A stretch of DNA of 64,000 nt from Verrucomicrobiota bacterium (GTDB taxonomy: Bacteria > Verrucomicrobiota > Verrucomicrobiia > Verrucomicrobiales > Verrucomicrobiaceae): NCBI GenBank assembly GCA_017301975.1, contig JAFLEI010000003.1, positions 124,724 through 188,723 of the forward strand, written 5' to 3'. The first letter of the stretch is position 1. Every line of letters begins with the position of its first letter. Below, in pieces: positions 24,713 to 31,447 of the stretch. Below the pieces are notes generated by a model. The model made no database searches and had not been told where the DNA came from. It worked only from the letters and a program-made list of their open reading frames with translations. Position numbers and translations under genes: made by a program.

Positions 24713-26062
24713 TCACTTTGCCACCACCGCCTGCTTCCATTCTGCCGGTGCCCCGGGCAGTGTTTCCGCGAGGATGCGGCGGATGTGTCCGCGCTCGGTG
24801 GTGGTGAGGTAGGTGTAGTGGCCGGTGGTGTCCTGGCCTTCAAGGACGGTCCACAGGCGGTTGAGGACAGTTTGTTTCAGCGGTGCGGTGAGATGCTGGA
24901 AGGTGAGGGAATAGACCATGTAGCTGCAGCGGTATTTAAAGAGGCGGTGGAGGAGCTGGAAGTCCTTCAGACTGCGGCCATCACCGCTCTGCGGAGCGTT
25001 TTTGGTGAAGGCAGTCTGGAAAGCGGGATCTCCTTCGATACCACCTTCAGGGAGTTCGGCCTCGTCCTTGAAGAGGAGGGCTTCGACGACGTCCTCTGCT
25101 GCATGGTCGATGATGCGGCGTGCGGTGCCGGTGGGTTCGCTCATGACGGTTTCTCCCAGCTCACGCTGGAGGCTCGTCTGCATGTGCATGGCCCGGAGCG
25201 CGGCATGATTTGCCTTGGTCAGGATGTTTTGCACGGAGGTTTGATGCTCCAACACCATGAGGGCAACGATGTCGCTCTGTTTGCGTTTGTAGGGGGTGAC
25301 GTCGAAAAACTTGGCGAGGTTGGTGACGTTGGCACCGGCCTTGAAATTGATGTCAATGGTCTGATCGTTTTTCTCGGTGGCAGTGACGTTGCCACGATGC
25401 AGGATGCTGCCGTGCCTGCCGGTGACATACCAGCCGCCCCAGCGGTCGGTGAAGGGGGTCGTCGTATCCACGACGGTGCTGCCCTGGCTCATGATGGGAT
25501 GGCCTTCGGGGCCCGGATACACGGAACGGACGATGACACCGGGCACCTCAGGGGTGAAGGGGCCGCCGTGGCAGCTCAGGCAGCTGTTGTCTCGCTGAAA
25601 GTGAAGGGGCTTCGCGGGCTCCTCATCGGGATCGAGCAGGTAAAAGATGGGCCCCAGCTTCGGATCAATGGTGGCGACCTCGATCGAGCCGCCGAGGCAG
25701 TAGCCGACGTAGGCGTTGTCACCGAAATAGACCACGCGTGGCGTCTGCGGGCTGATCCGGTCGTTCTGCTTGCTGGTCTTGGAGAAGACCATGACCTGGG
25801 ACTCCTGCGGGATGTCGAACTGCTTCATCACATCGCGCAAAACGGTCCAGGCATCGGTGCGGTCGATTTTGACCTTGCCTGAGGCCATGAGGCTTTCGAG
25901 ACGCTGAGTGGCGTCGTTGGGCGTGGTGTCGGAGTAGCGGATGGGGGCGTTTTCATACTCATCCTCGGCATGGAGGCTGAGGCATGAGGAAGCCAAAATG
26001 GCGAGGCCCAGATGCCAAAGGGAGGCATTTTGCACGGAGGTCTTGAGGAAATGGGAGGTCAT
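24713..26062 (-). CDS. Secreted one-haem cytochrome c-like protein of unknown function
   Basis: An exported protein of 449 residues. A signal sequence (LWHLGLAILASSCLSLHA) precedes a mature region with one haem-attachment motif, C161-L-S-C164-H165, in QRDNSCLSCHGGPFTPEV. Other notable segments are APIRYSDTTPNDATQRLE, RVVYFGDNAYVGYCLGGSIEV, PGVIVRSVYPGPEGHPI, DRWGGWYVTGRHG and a helical C-terminal half (IVALMVLEHQTSVQNILTKA). I recognise similar proteins only as uncharacterised PVC cytochromes. It lies 28 nt downstream of an NsrR-like regulator and is probably co-transcribed with it, which hints at a role in nitric-oxide or nitrite stress. The start at 26062 is preferred over 26080. Confidence 0.8.
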   Translation of the reverse strand: MTSHFLKTSVQNASLWHLGLAILASSCLSLHAEDEYENAPIRYSDTTPNDATQRLESLMASGKVKIDRTDAWTVLRDVMKQFDIPQESQVMVFSKTSKQNDRISPQTPRVVYFGDNAYVGYCLGGSIEVATIDPKLGPIFYLLDPDEEPAKPLHFQRDNSCLSCHGGPFTPEVPGVIVRSVYPGPEGHPIMSQGSTVVDTTTPFTDRWGGWYVTGRHGSILHRGNVTATEKNDQTIDINFKAGANVTNLAKFFDVTPYKRKQSDIVALMVLEHQTSVQNILTKANHAALRAMHMQTSLQRELGETVMSEPTGTARRIIDHAAEDVVEALLFKDEAELPEGGIEGDPAFQTAFTKNAPQSGDGRSLKDFQLLHRLFKYRCSYMVYSLTFQHLTAPLKQTVLNRLWTVLEGQDTTGHYTYLTTTERGHIRRILAETLPGAPAEWKQAVVAK

Positions 26063-26090
26063 GGCCGGTAAAATCCACATTCGGGTTTCA

Positions 26091-26531
26091 TCATTGCAGG
26101 GGCAGCAGCCTTGCTTTCATGCCTTTGCCAGCGGAGCCGGCGACGAGGTCATGCAGCGTGTGACGGTCGAGGGTTTCGTAAAAGGCGTTCACGGCCTGGG
26201 CGAGCGCGCCTTTGAGGCGGCAGGAACCGTTGATGGCGCAGGTGTTGTGCTGACCGTCGAAACACTCGACGATGAAGGGGCTGTCTTCCGTGCGGCGAAC
26301 CACCATGCCGACGCGGATGTCCTCAGCAGGCATGCCCAAAATGATGCCGCCCCCCCTGCCGCGGCGGGTTTCGAGATAGCCGAGCTTGGCAAGAAAGTTT
26401 ACCACCTTCACCAGATGATGGCGCGAGATGCCGTAGGCTTCAGCGGCTTCGCTGAGGGAAAATGTTTCCCCCTTCAGCGCCGCAAACATGAGCACGCGGA
26501 GGGAGTAATCTGAAAAAAGGCTGAGTCGCAT
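26091..26531 (-). CDS. nsrR: Rrf2 family transcriptional regulator, NsrR-like
   Basis: A 146-residue winged-helix regulator. The DNA-binding part has FSDYSLRVLMFAALK and the recognition region EAAEAYGISRHHLVKVVNFLAKLGYLETRRGRGGG. Three cysteines, C90, C98 and C104 in IVECFDGQHNTCAINGSCRLK, match the iron-sulfur ligands of NsrR in spacing, so the protein probably holds a nitric-oxide-sensitive cluster. The tail LAQAVNAFYETLDRHTLHDLV is also NsrR-like. It is likely a repressor that responds to nitric oxide. An inverted repeat 27-51 nt upstream (26558-26582) suggests autoregulation. The downstream cytochrome-like gene is probably in its regulon. Confidence 0.88.
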   Translation of the reverse strand: MRLSLFSDYSLRVLMFAALKGETFSLSEAAEAYGISRHHLVKVVNFLAKLGYLETRRGRGGGIILGMPAEDIRVGMVVRRTEDSPFIVECFDGQHNTCAINGSCRLKGALAQAVNAFYETLDRHTLHDLVAGSAGKGMKARLLPLQ

Positions 26532-26557
26532 GCCTCGATTTACGAGGCCAGGGCTCT

Positions 26558-26582
26558 AAACTTGCATTTTGCGTGCATGTTT
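26558..26582. promoter_or_regulatory. Inverted repeat, candidate operator for the NsrR-like regulator
   Basis: AAACTTGCA and TGCATGTTT are inverted copies (one mismatch) around a 7-nt spacer. The two TGCA cores are 11 bp apart, about one helical turn; the known NsrR sites have two TGCATTT-type half sites 12 bp apart, so the fit is close but not exact. It lies 27-51 nt before the regulator start codon. Confidence 0.5.
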
Positions 26583-26639
26583 AAACAATCTGGCCAAGCG
26601 ATGCACAGTGGTGGCTAGGATTGGCACAGCGCGGGCATG

Positions 26640-26668
26640 AAAAAGCCCGGAGGCGCGTCTCCGGGCTT
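26640..26668 (-). terminator. Rho-independent terminator of the CCAT-repeat peptide gene
   Basis: A perfect 10-bp stem (AAGCCCGGAG/CTCCGGGCTT) with a 6-nt loop. Read on the minus strand it ends in a run of five T. It lies about 30 nt after the stop of the small peptide gene at 26700-26903. Confidence 0.9.
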
Positions 26669-26699
26669 AAGGGTTTGAACACCCTCCAGGCAGCAAGGC

Positions 26700-26903
26700 T
26701 TAGTGCTTGGCGGTCTTTTTGGCCGGAGTGGCACAGCAGGCCGCGGTGGCGGCAGTCTTCTTGGCCGGAGTGGCGCAGCAGGAGCCGGAGGAGGAGGTGG
26801 CACAGCAGGAAGACTTTTTCTTCGCGAAGATGCAGTGGCCGTTGGTGCAGTTGCTCAGCAGGAGGCTGGTGGAGACAAGTGCAAGGGTGATAAGCGATTT
26901 CAT
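26700..26903 (-). CDS. Small cysteine- and lysine-rich lipoprotein with CCATPAKKTA repeats
   Basis: A 67-residue peptide. The N-terminus is a signal peptide with a lipobox-like LLSNC, so cleavage and lipidation at C19 are likely. The remaining 49 residues are nearly all Cys, Ala, Thr, Ser and Lys: KKKSSCCATSSSGSCCATPAKKTA, with a second CCATPAKKTA near the end. The three CC pairs could bind a soft metal or form disulfides, and the lysine-rich spacing recalls surface-adhesive or envelope-stabilising peptides; neither is shown. It has its own candidate promoter (26971-26999) and terminator, so it is probably a monocistronic, well-expressed gene. No close family is recognised. Confidence 0.75.
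   Translation of the reverse strand: MKSLITLALVSTSLLLSNCTNGHCIFAKKKSSCCATSSSGSCCATPAKKTAATAACCATPAKKTAKH
26713..26782. repeat. Direct repeat of 28 bp inside the small peptide gene
   Basis: Positions 26713-26740 and 26755-26782 are nearly identical (two differences, both in wobble positions) with a 42-bp period. They encode the two CCATPAKKTA segments. This points to an internal duplication of 14 codons kept under selection on the protein sequence. Confidence 0.8.
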
Positions 26904-26970
26904 GATATAGGTATGGATGTCTTAGACTGGCAGCGGCCGGATGACCTTTGCGCAGACTATAAGAGCAGGA

Positions 26971-26999
26971 ATAAAACGAGTTATTTCAGGCAATCTCAA
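26971..26999 (-). promoter_or_regulatory. Candidate sigma-70-type promoter for the CCAT-repeat peptide
   Basis: On the minus strand TTGAGA (26994-26999) and TTTTAT (26971-26976) are separated by 17 nt. The implied start is about 60 nt before the peptide start codon. Match to the consensus is 5/6 and 4/6. Verrucomicrobial promoters are poorly defined, so this is tentative. Confidence 0.4.
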
Positions 27000-27036
27000 G
27001 AATAATGTGAATTCAGCGGGTCCCGATGAAGGCATG

Positions 27037-27066
27037 AAAAAGCCCGGAAGGGTCGCTTCCGGGCTT
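27037..27066 (-). terminator. Rho-independent terminator of the 84-residue protein gene
   Basis: An 11-bp stem (AAGCCCGGAAG at 27040-27050 with CTTCCGGGCTT at 27056-27066) and five T on the minus strand. It shares 18 nt (GGCATGAAAAAGCCCGGA) with the terminator at 26640-26668. Confidence 0.88.
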
Positions 27067-27099
27067 TGTGGGGTGAGAGATGATCACCTCAAAATGAAA

Positions 27100-27354
27100 T
27101 CAGCCTTCCTTGAGGGATTCCACCTTCTTGTGGGAGCTGACAGCGGTCACTTTCTTGCCGACGAGCTTGTCAGCGCCGGTGACGGCGGCGGTCAGGGTGA
27201 GCTTGACGTCTTTGCCGCCTGCGTCGATCACGATGGACTTGGAGTCAGCGTCAACGGACTTGAGCTTGCCGCTGGTGGTTTCGGTTTTGCCGCAACCTGC
27301 GAAGGCGGACACAGAGAGGCCGAGGACGGCGAGGGTGGTGAGGATGGATTTCAT
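27100..27354 (-). CDS. Small secreted protein with beta-rich domain
   Basis: An 84-residue exported protein. The N-terminus MKSILTTLAVLGLSVSAFAGCG is a signal peptide with a cleavage or lipidation site at AGC. The mature part is a short alternating beta pattern (SGKLKSVDADSKSIVIDAGGKDVKL) ending in VGKKVTAVSSHKKVESL. The shape resembles OB-like or DUF5666-type small domains that bind an ion or nucleic acid, but no site is visible. The longer open frame upstream to 27441 adds a segment with no signal-peptide sense, so the start is the ATG at 27354. It ends in a terminator almost identical to that of the neighbouring small peptide gene. Confidence 0.8.
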   Translation of the reverse strand: MKSILTTLAVLGLSVSAFAGCGKTETTSGKLKSVDADSKSIVIDAGGKDVKLTLTAAVTGADKLVGKKVTAVSSHKKVESLKEG

Positions 27355-27506
27355 GTTGAGTTTGAGTGTGGGTGGCTTTCCGTCAGGAAGTGACCGAGCG
27401 GATTTCCACCCATTCAAAACGAAAGCCGATACCCCTGGCAATCAAAAAATGTGGGGTTTTTGAAAAAAGCTCGTCACAGTGCCCCGGCCTGTGCCACGCT
27501 GGTAAG

Positions 27507-28247
27507 ATGAAGAACATGGCAACCAGCCTCTGCATGCTCACCCTCCTGGCATTCTCAGCCCCCTGCCTGGCGCATCCGCTGCCGGATGTGGCGGTGAGGG
27601 CTCATTTTGAGCAAAATGGGGAGTGGACGCTCCAGGTGGAGATCGATCCGCGCAGTTTCCAGCCGGACCCCAATGTGGCGCCATACCTCACCAATGCCGA
27701 CCTGGCTGTCACGCCGGCTGAGCAGCAGGAAAAGCTCAAGGTCATGGCTCGCGACTACATTCAGCGGGTGGTTGAGGTCGTCCTGGAACCCGCCGTTGAG
27801 GTGAAGCCCGAGTTTGTCTGGGCATTTACCGCAGCGGAAAATGCCCCCCTGAAACTGCCTGAAGACCCGGTCATGCTCACGGGCACCTGGCATAGCAAAC
27901 TGCCCGCCGGGACCACTGGTTATTCCATCAAAGCCCTGCCTGCAGGAACGCTGAGCGTGCTCTATCAAAACACCGCCCTAGGCAGGAAAGTGGAGCGCGA
28001 GCAGATCCGGTTCCCCGGTGAAACCAGCTACGTGCTGGATTTGAAAACCTTCAAGCCGCGCACCCAGGCACCGCCGCCCATCACGGCAGATTCCTTGCAG
28101 GACTCAGGTGCGGTGCCGGACGGCCTTGCGGGCGTGTGTGAGATGTGCGGGACCGGTTCCACCGGAGGGTACATGCTGCCGACCGTGATTGCTGTGGCGG
28201 GCATTGTGGTGGTGGTCACATGGCTGCGCGGGAAGCGGAATGCTTGA
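27507..28247 (+). CDS. Membrane-anchored envelope protein of unknown function
   Basis: A 246-residue protein. The N-terminal signal (MATSLCMLTLLAFSAPCLA) leads to a soluble domain that starts HPLPDVAVRAHFEQNGEWTL and continues with alternating beta strands. The final 25 residues form one membrane span (YMLPTVIAVAGIVVVVTWL) with a basic end (RGKRNA), giving a topology with the main domain outside and a short cytoplasmic tail. Just before the span is a CEMCGTGSTGG segment, a CxxC pair that could be redox-active or bind metal. No family is recognised. It is divergent from the 84-residue protein and 45 nt ahead of the nucleotidyltransferase. Confidence 0.75.
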   Translation: MKNMATSLCMLTLLAFSAPCLAHPLPDVAVRAHFEQNGEWTLQVEIDPRSFQPDPNVAPYLTNADLAVTPAEQQEKLKVMARDYIQRVVEVVLEPAVEVKPEFVWAFTAAENAPLKLPEDPVMLTGTWHSKLPAGTTGYSIKALPAGTLSVLYQNTALGRKVEREQIRFPGETSYVLDLKTFKPRTQAPPPITADSLQDSGAVPDGLAGVCEMCGTGSTGGYMLPTVIAVAGIVVVVTWLRGKRNA

Positions 28248-28292
28248 CCTGCGGCGGCAACTTCCGATTGCGCCGACATCGAGTCCGCGTAA

Positions 28293-29222
28293 ATGCCGCG
28301 CGTGAAACAGGCATTTGTATTGGGAGCAGGCATTGGCGAGAGGCTGAAACCGTTGACGGAGCAGCTTCCGAAGCCGCTGGTGCCGGTGTTTCACCGGCCG
28401 CTGATCACGTATGCATTTGATCATTTGATGGCGGCTGGAGTGTCCCGTCTGGTGGTGAACACACACCATATCCCGGAGGCTTATGCCAAGGCCTTTCCGG
28501 ATCAAAGCTACAACGGCACGCCGATCAAGTTTCGCAATGAAAGCCCGGTAAGGCTCGAAACGGCGGGTGGCATCGCCAACGTGCGCGACCTGCTCGGCAA
28601 CGAGCCCTTCCTTGTCTATAACGGCGACATCCTCACCGACCTGCCGCTGAAGCCGCTGCTTACGGAGCACCGTGAGAATGGAAACCTGGTCACCCTGGTT
28701 CTGCGCAGTCACGGCCCGTCCCTGCACATTGCCTTTGATCCCCGGCGGGGCCTGGTCACGGACATCCGCAACAAGCTGGGCACGGGGGACGAAGGGAAAT
28801 ACCTTTTCACCGGCATCTACGCCTGTGATCCGGCCATTCACGAGTGGATCACGCCGGGAAAAGTCGAGTCCGTCATTCCCATCTTCCTCAACATGATCCG
28901 TGCCGGGGCGAAGCTCGGTGCCGTGGTGATTGATGAAGGCAGCTGGTGGGATCTGGGCAGCCGCACGGCCTATTTGTCAGCCCATTCGGCCCTGAACGGC
29001 ATGTATGGCCCGGCGATTGATCCAGCGGCGCAGATTGACGCCGGAGCCGTGCTGCGTGGCATCAATGTGATCGGTGCCGGGGCGGTGATTGAAACCGGGG
29101 TGCAGTTGGAGGACAGCATCCTCTGGCCGGGTGGCCGGGTGCAGGCTGGGGCGGTGCTGAAGCGATGTATCGTCCGCAGCGGGATTAGTGCGGCCGGCAG
29201 CGCTGAAGATGTCGATTTTTAG
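28293..29222 (+). CDS. Sugar-1-phosphate nucleotidyltransferase (MurU-like)
   Basis: A 309-residue NDP-sugar pyrophosphorylase. The nucleotide-binding signature is FVLGAGIGERLKPLTEQLPKPLVPV, and FLVYNGDILTDLPL supplies the metal-binding aspartate. Residues up to about 235 are the Rossmann-like catalytic domain. The remaining 70 residues are a left-handed beta-helix tail (AAQIDAGAVLRGINVIGAGAVI), absent from MurU itself but common in mannose-1-phosphate guanylyltransferases and glucose-1-phosphate enzymes. The next gene is an AmgK-like kinase; in Pseudomonas AmgK and MurU convert cell-wall sugars to UDP-MurNAc, bypassing fosfomycin-sensitive steps. That pathway is a good hypothesis from the pairing, with the beta-helix tail as the main doubt. 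Confidence 0.88.
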   Translation: MPRVKQAFVLGAGIGERLKPLTEQLPKPLVPVFHRPLITYAFDHLMAAGVSRLVVNTHHIPEAYAKAFPDQSYNGTPIKFRNESPVRLETAGGIANVRDLLGNEPFLVYNGDILTDLPLKPLLTEHRENGNLVTLVLRSHGPSLHIAFDPRRGLVTDIRNKLGTGDEGKYLFTGIYACDPAIHEWITPGKVESVIPIFLNMIRAGAKLGAVVIDEGSWWDLGSRTAYLSAHSALNGMYGPAIDPAAQIDAGAVLRGINVIGAGAVIETGVQLEDSILWPGGRVQAGAVLKRCIVRSGISAAGSAEDVDF

Positions 29223-29284
29223 GCGACACCGGCTTTGCGGTGGACATTCCTCGTTTCGCACTCGTCATTCCCCATTTCCCCACC

Positions 29285-30274
29285 ATGCCCCCTGAACACG
29301 AGGCCCTGCTCATTTTCACCCGCGAACAGTTTCCTGAACTGAACTCCACGCCGTGCGATGTGGAGGTGATCCTCAAAGGGGCCTCCGACCGCCATTTCTA
29401 CCGCCTCAACTGGCAGGGGGATCGCGCACCGATGATCCTCATGGTTTACACCCTGGCGCGTCGGGACAATCCTAAATTCGTCCCCGCCACCTATCGGCTG
29501 AAGAAGATCGGCGCACATGTGCCTCAGGTGTATGCCTTCGATGCTCAGCGCCTCTGCGTCTGGCTGGAGGATCTGGGGCGCATCGATCTGCAGTCCTTCA
29601 ATGACCAGCCCTGGGATCGGCGTTTTCCTTTGTACCAGGCCACCCTGCGCGAGGCTGCCAAATTCCACGGAGTTGCTGAAAAGACACTGTCGTCGGCTGA
29701 CTGCGATGAACTGGAACCCGGCTTTGATGAGGCGCTATACGAGTGGGAGCAGGGATATTTCCTGGAACATTACGTGCGCGGGCATCTGGGCCGTGATTTT
29801 TCCGATGGCGAATTCGACGCCGCCCATGGAGCCCTGAGGCGGCTCCGGCGTCGCCTCTCCGGACTGCCGCGCTGCCTGGTTCACCGTGATTTTCAAAGCC
29901 AGAATGTCCTCATTCGTGGCGAAGACGCATGGCTGGTCGATTATCAGGGCCTGCGTCTTGGCCTCGCGGAATACGATCTCGCGTCGCTGCTTTACGATCC
30001 GTATGTGAGTCTCGCAAAGTCGGAGCGGAGCTGCCTGCTAAGCTATTATTCGGAACATCGGGGACTGAGACTTGGCGAGGTGAGCGAAGTGTTTCACCTC
30101 TGTGCCGCCCAACGGCTTATGCAGGCGCTAGGGGCGTATGCCAATCTCAGCCGCAATCTCGGAAAACCTCACTATGAGCAGCACATTCCCGCTGCGATCT
30201 CAAATCTGGCCGAAGTCTGCGAGGAAGGGCCCGGGCTGCAGGAACTGCGCGCTTTTTTTGCAGGCGGGCTGTAA
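29285..30274 (+). CDS. AmgK-like aminoglycoside-phosphotransferase-fold kinase
   Basis: A kinase of about 329 residues in the aminoglycoside phosphotransferase/choline kinase superfamily. The catalytic loop is LVHRDFQSQNVLI (Asp and Asn) and the metal-binding segment is WLVDYQGLRLGLAEYDLASLLYDPYV, the pattern of AmgK, the anomeric MurNAc/GlcNAc kinase of cell-wall recycling. The N-lobe has VEVILKGASDRHFYRLNW. The gene begins about 60 nt after the nucleotidyltransferase; ATG at 29285 is preferred over the in-frame GTG at 29240. The combination suggests two consecutive steps: sugar to sugar-1-phosphate, then to NDP-sugar. A phosphotransferase with another small substrate cannot be excluded. Confidence 0.85.
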   Translation: MPPEHEALLIFTREQFPELNSTPCDVEVILKGASDRHFYRLNWQGDRAPMILMVYTLARRDNPKFVPATYRLKKIGAHVPQVYAFDAQRLCVWLEDLGRIDLQSFNDQPWDRRFPLYQATLREAAKFHGVAEKTLSSADCDELEPGFDEALYEWEQGYFLEHYVRGHLGRDFSDGEFDAAHGALRRLRRRLSGLPRCLVHRDFQSQNVLIRGEDAWLVDYQGLRLGLAEYDLASLLYDPYVSLAKSERSCLLSYYSEHRGLRLGEVSEVFHLCAAQRLMQALGAYANLSRNLGKPHYEQHIPAAISNLAEVCEEGPGLQELRAFFAGGL

Positions 30275-30495
30275 TCCACGGCGTGGCGGGGGCTCGGCAG
30301 CCGTTTCTTCGTTTCACTCATGCCGGGAAAAGGCGGCTTTGAACCGGTCAAAGATCCTGCCCAATCCGCGTGCGATGGTCGGCGCAGAGTCGCCCGGCGG
30401 GATGTCCCAGCCCGACGTTCGAGATGAAATTAACAGAGCCCGAAGGCCGGCCAAATGCGAAATCGCATTGCTCTCAACAGCGGGATGGGCTCTAA

Positions 30496-31428
30496 ATGGC
30501 TCACCCCCCAACCTGCCGCATGCCAGAAACCGCCGCCGCCACGCCGACCACCGCGCCCAGCAAGCGTCGCGTCTTCGCGTCCCGTTTGTTCAGCACCCTG
30601 CTGCTTTGGTCACTCCTGACGGTCGCCTTTTTGGAGTGGCAGAACAACTGGCTGATCATCGCCATCACCGGCTTTTTTGGAGTCGCGGGCGCCGTCGAGT
30701 ATTTCCGGCTTCTGCGCAATGACCCACACGCACGCGCCTTCAACGCACTCGGTTTCGTCATCTGCATCACCTACTGGGCTGCAGTGCTCTGGTACACCAC
30801 CACCCGCCACAAGGCGCCGCCCATGGAGTTTGATCTCGCGGCGCTCACCGCCAGTGTGCATGGTTCCTTCATTCTCTGCTACCGCCACCAGCTTGAGGGC
30901 GCATCGACCTTGCAGCGCATTTTTAACACGGTTTTTGGCACCGTTTACACCGTCATCTTCTTCGGGTTCATGGTGCGGCTCATGTACTTCCATGGCGATG
31001 GCAAGGGCATCACCGATATCTACCTCGTGCTCTTCCTCATCATGGTCACGAAATTTAGCGACATGGGCGCTTACATCGTCGGCGTGTTGTTTGGAAAACA
31101 CAAAATGATCCCGCACATCAGCCCTGCGAAATCGTGGGAAGGCTTCGTCGGGGCCTTCATCGGCTCATTTGGCGCCGCTGCCGTGCTGCTGGCCACCATG
31201 CCTGAAAAACTTGTCCCCCTCACTTGGATGCACGGCATGATCCTCGCCCCGGTGCTCTGCGCCACGGCCGTCACGGGGGATCTGGCTGAATCCGTGCTCA
31301 AACGCTGCGTCGCCATCAAGGATAGCGGCCACACCCTCCCCGGCATCGGCGGCATTCTCGATCTCACCGACAGCCTGCTCTTCACCGCGCCGGTGTTTTA
31401 TTTTTACTTGTCCGCCATCGCACGATAA
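30496..31428 (+). CDS. cdsA: Phosphatidate cytidylyltransferase
   Basis: An integral membrane enzyme of 310 residues that makes CDP-diacylglycerol from phosphatidate and CTP, the branch point of phospholipid synthesis. Eight or so hydrophobic segments span the membrane. The family signature is present near the C-terminus: GDLAESVLKR, then AIKDSGHTLPGIGGILDLTDSLLF. The YIVGVLFGKHKMIPHISPAKSWEGFVGA segment is also characteristic. It is 20 nt upstream of dxr, the usual order of cdsA and dxr in many bacteria; the undecaprenyl diphosphate synthase gene often found just ahead of cdsA is missing here. Confidence 0.95.
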   Translation: MAHPPTCRMPETAAATPTTAPSKRRVFASRLFSTLLLWSLLTVAFLEWQNNWLIIAITGFFGVAGAVEYFRLLRNDPHARAFNALGFVICITYWAAVLWYTTTRHKAPPMEFDLAALTASVHGSFILCYRHQLEGASTLQRIFNTVFGTVYTVIFFGFMVRLMYFHGDGKGITDIYLVLFLIMVTKFSDMGAYIVGVLFGKHKMIPHISPAKSWEGFVGAFIGSFGAAAVLLATMPEKLVPLTWMHGMILAPVLCATAVTGDLAESVLKRCVAIKDSGHTLPGIGGILDLTDSLLFTAPVFYFYLSAIAR

Positions 31429-31447
31429 GCCAAAGCAAGCATTCGTG

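Noticed and set aside
30314..30511. Minus-strand open frame of 65 codons in the gap before cdsA
   Set aside because: It has no ribosome site, signal or domain. The 221-nt gap holds nothing else I can name, and it might be a remnant, but that cannot be shown.
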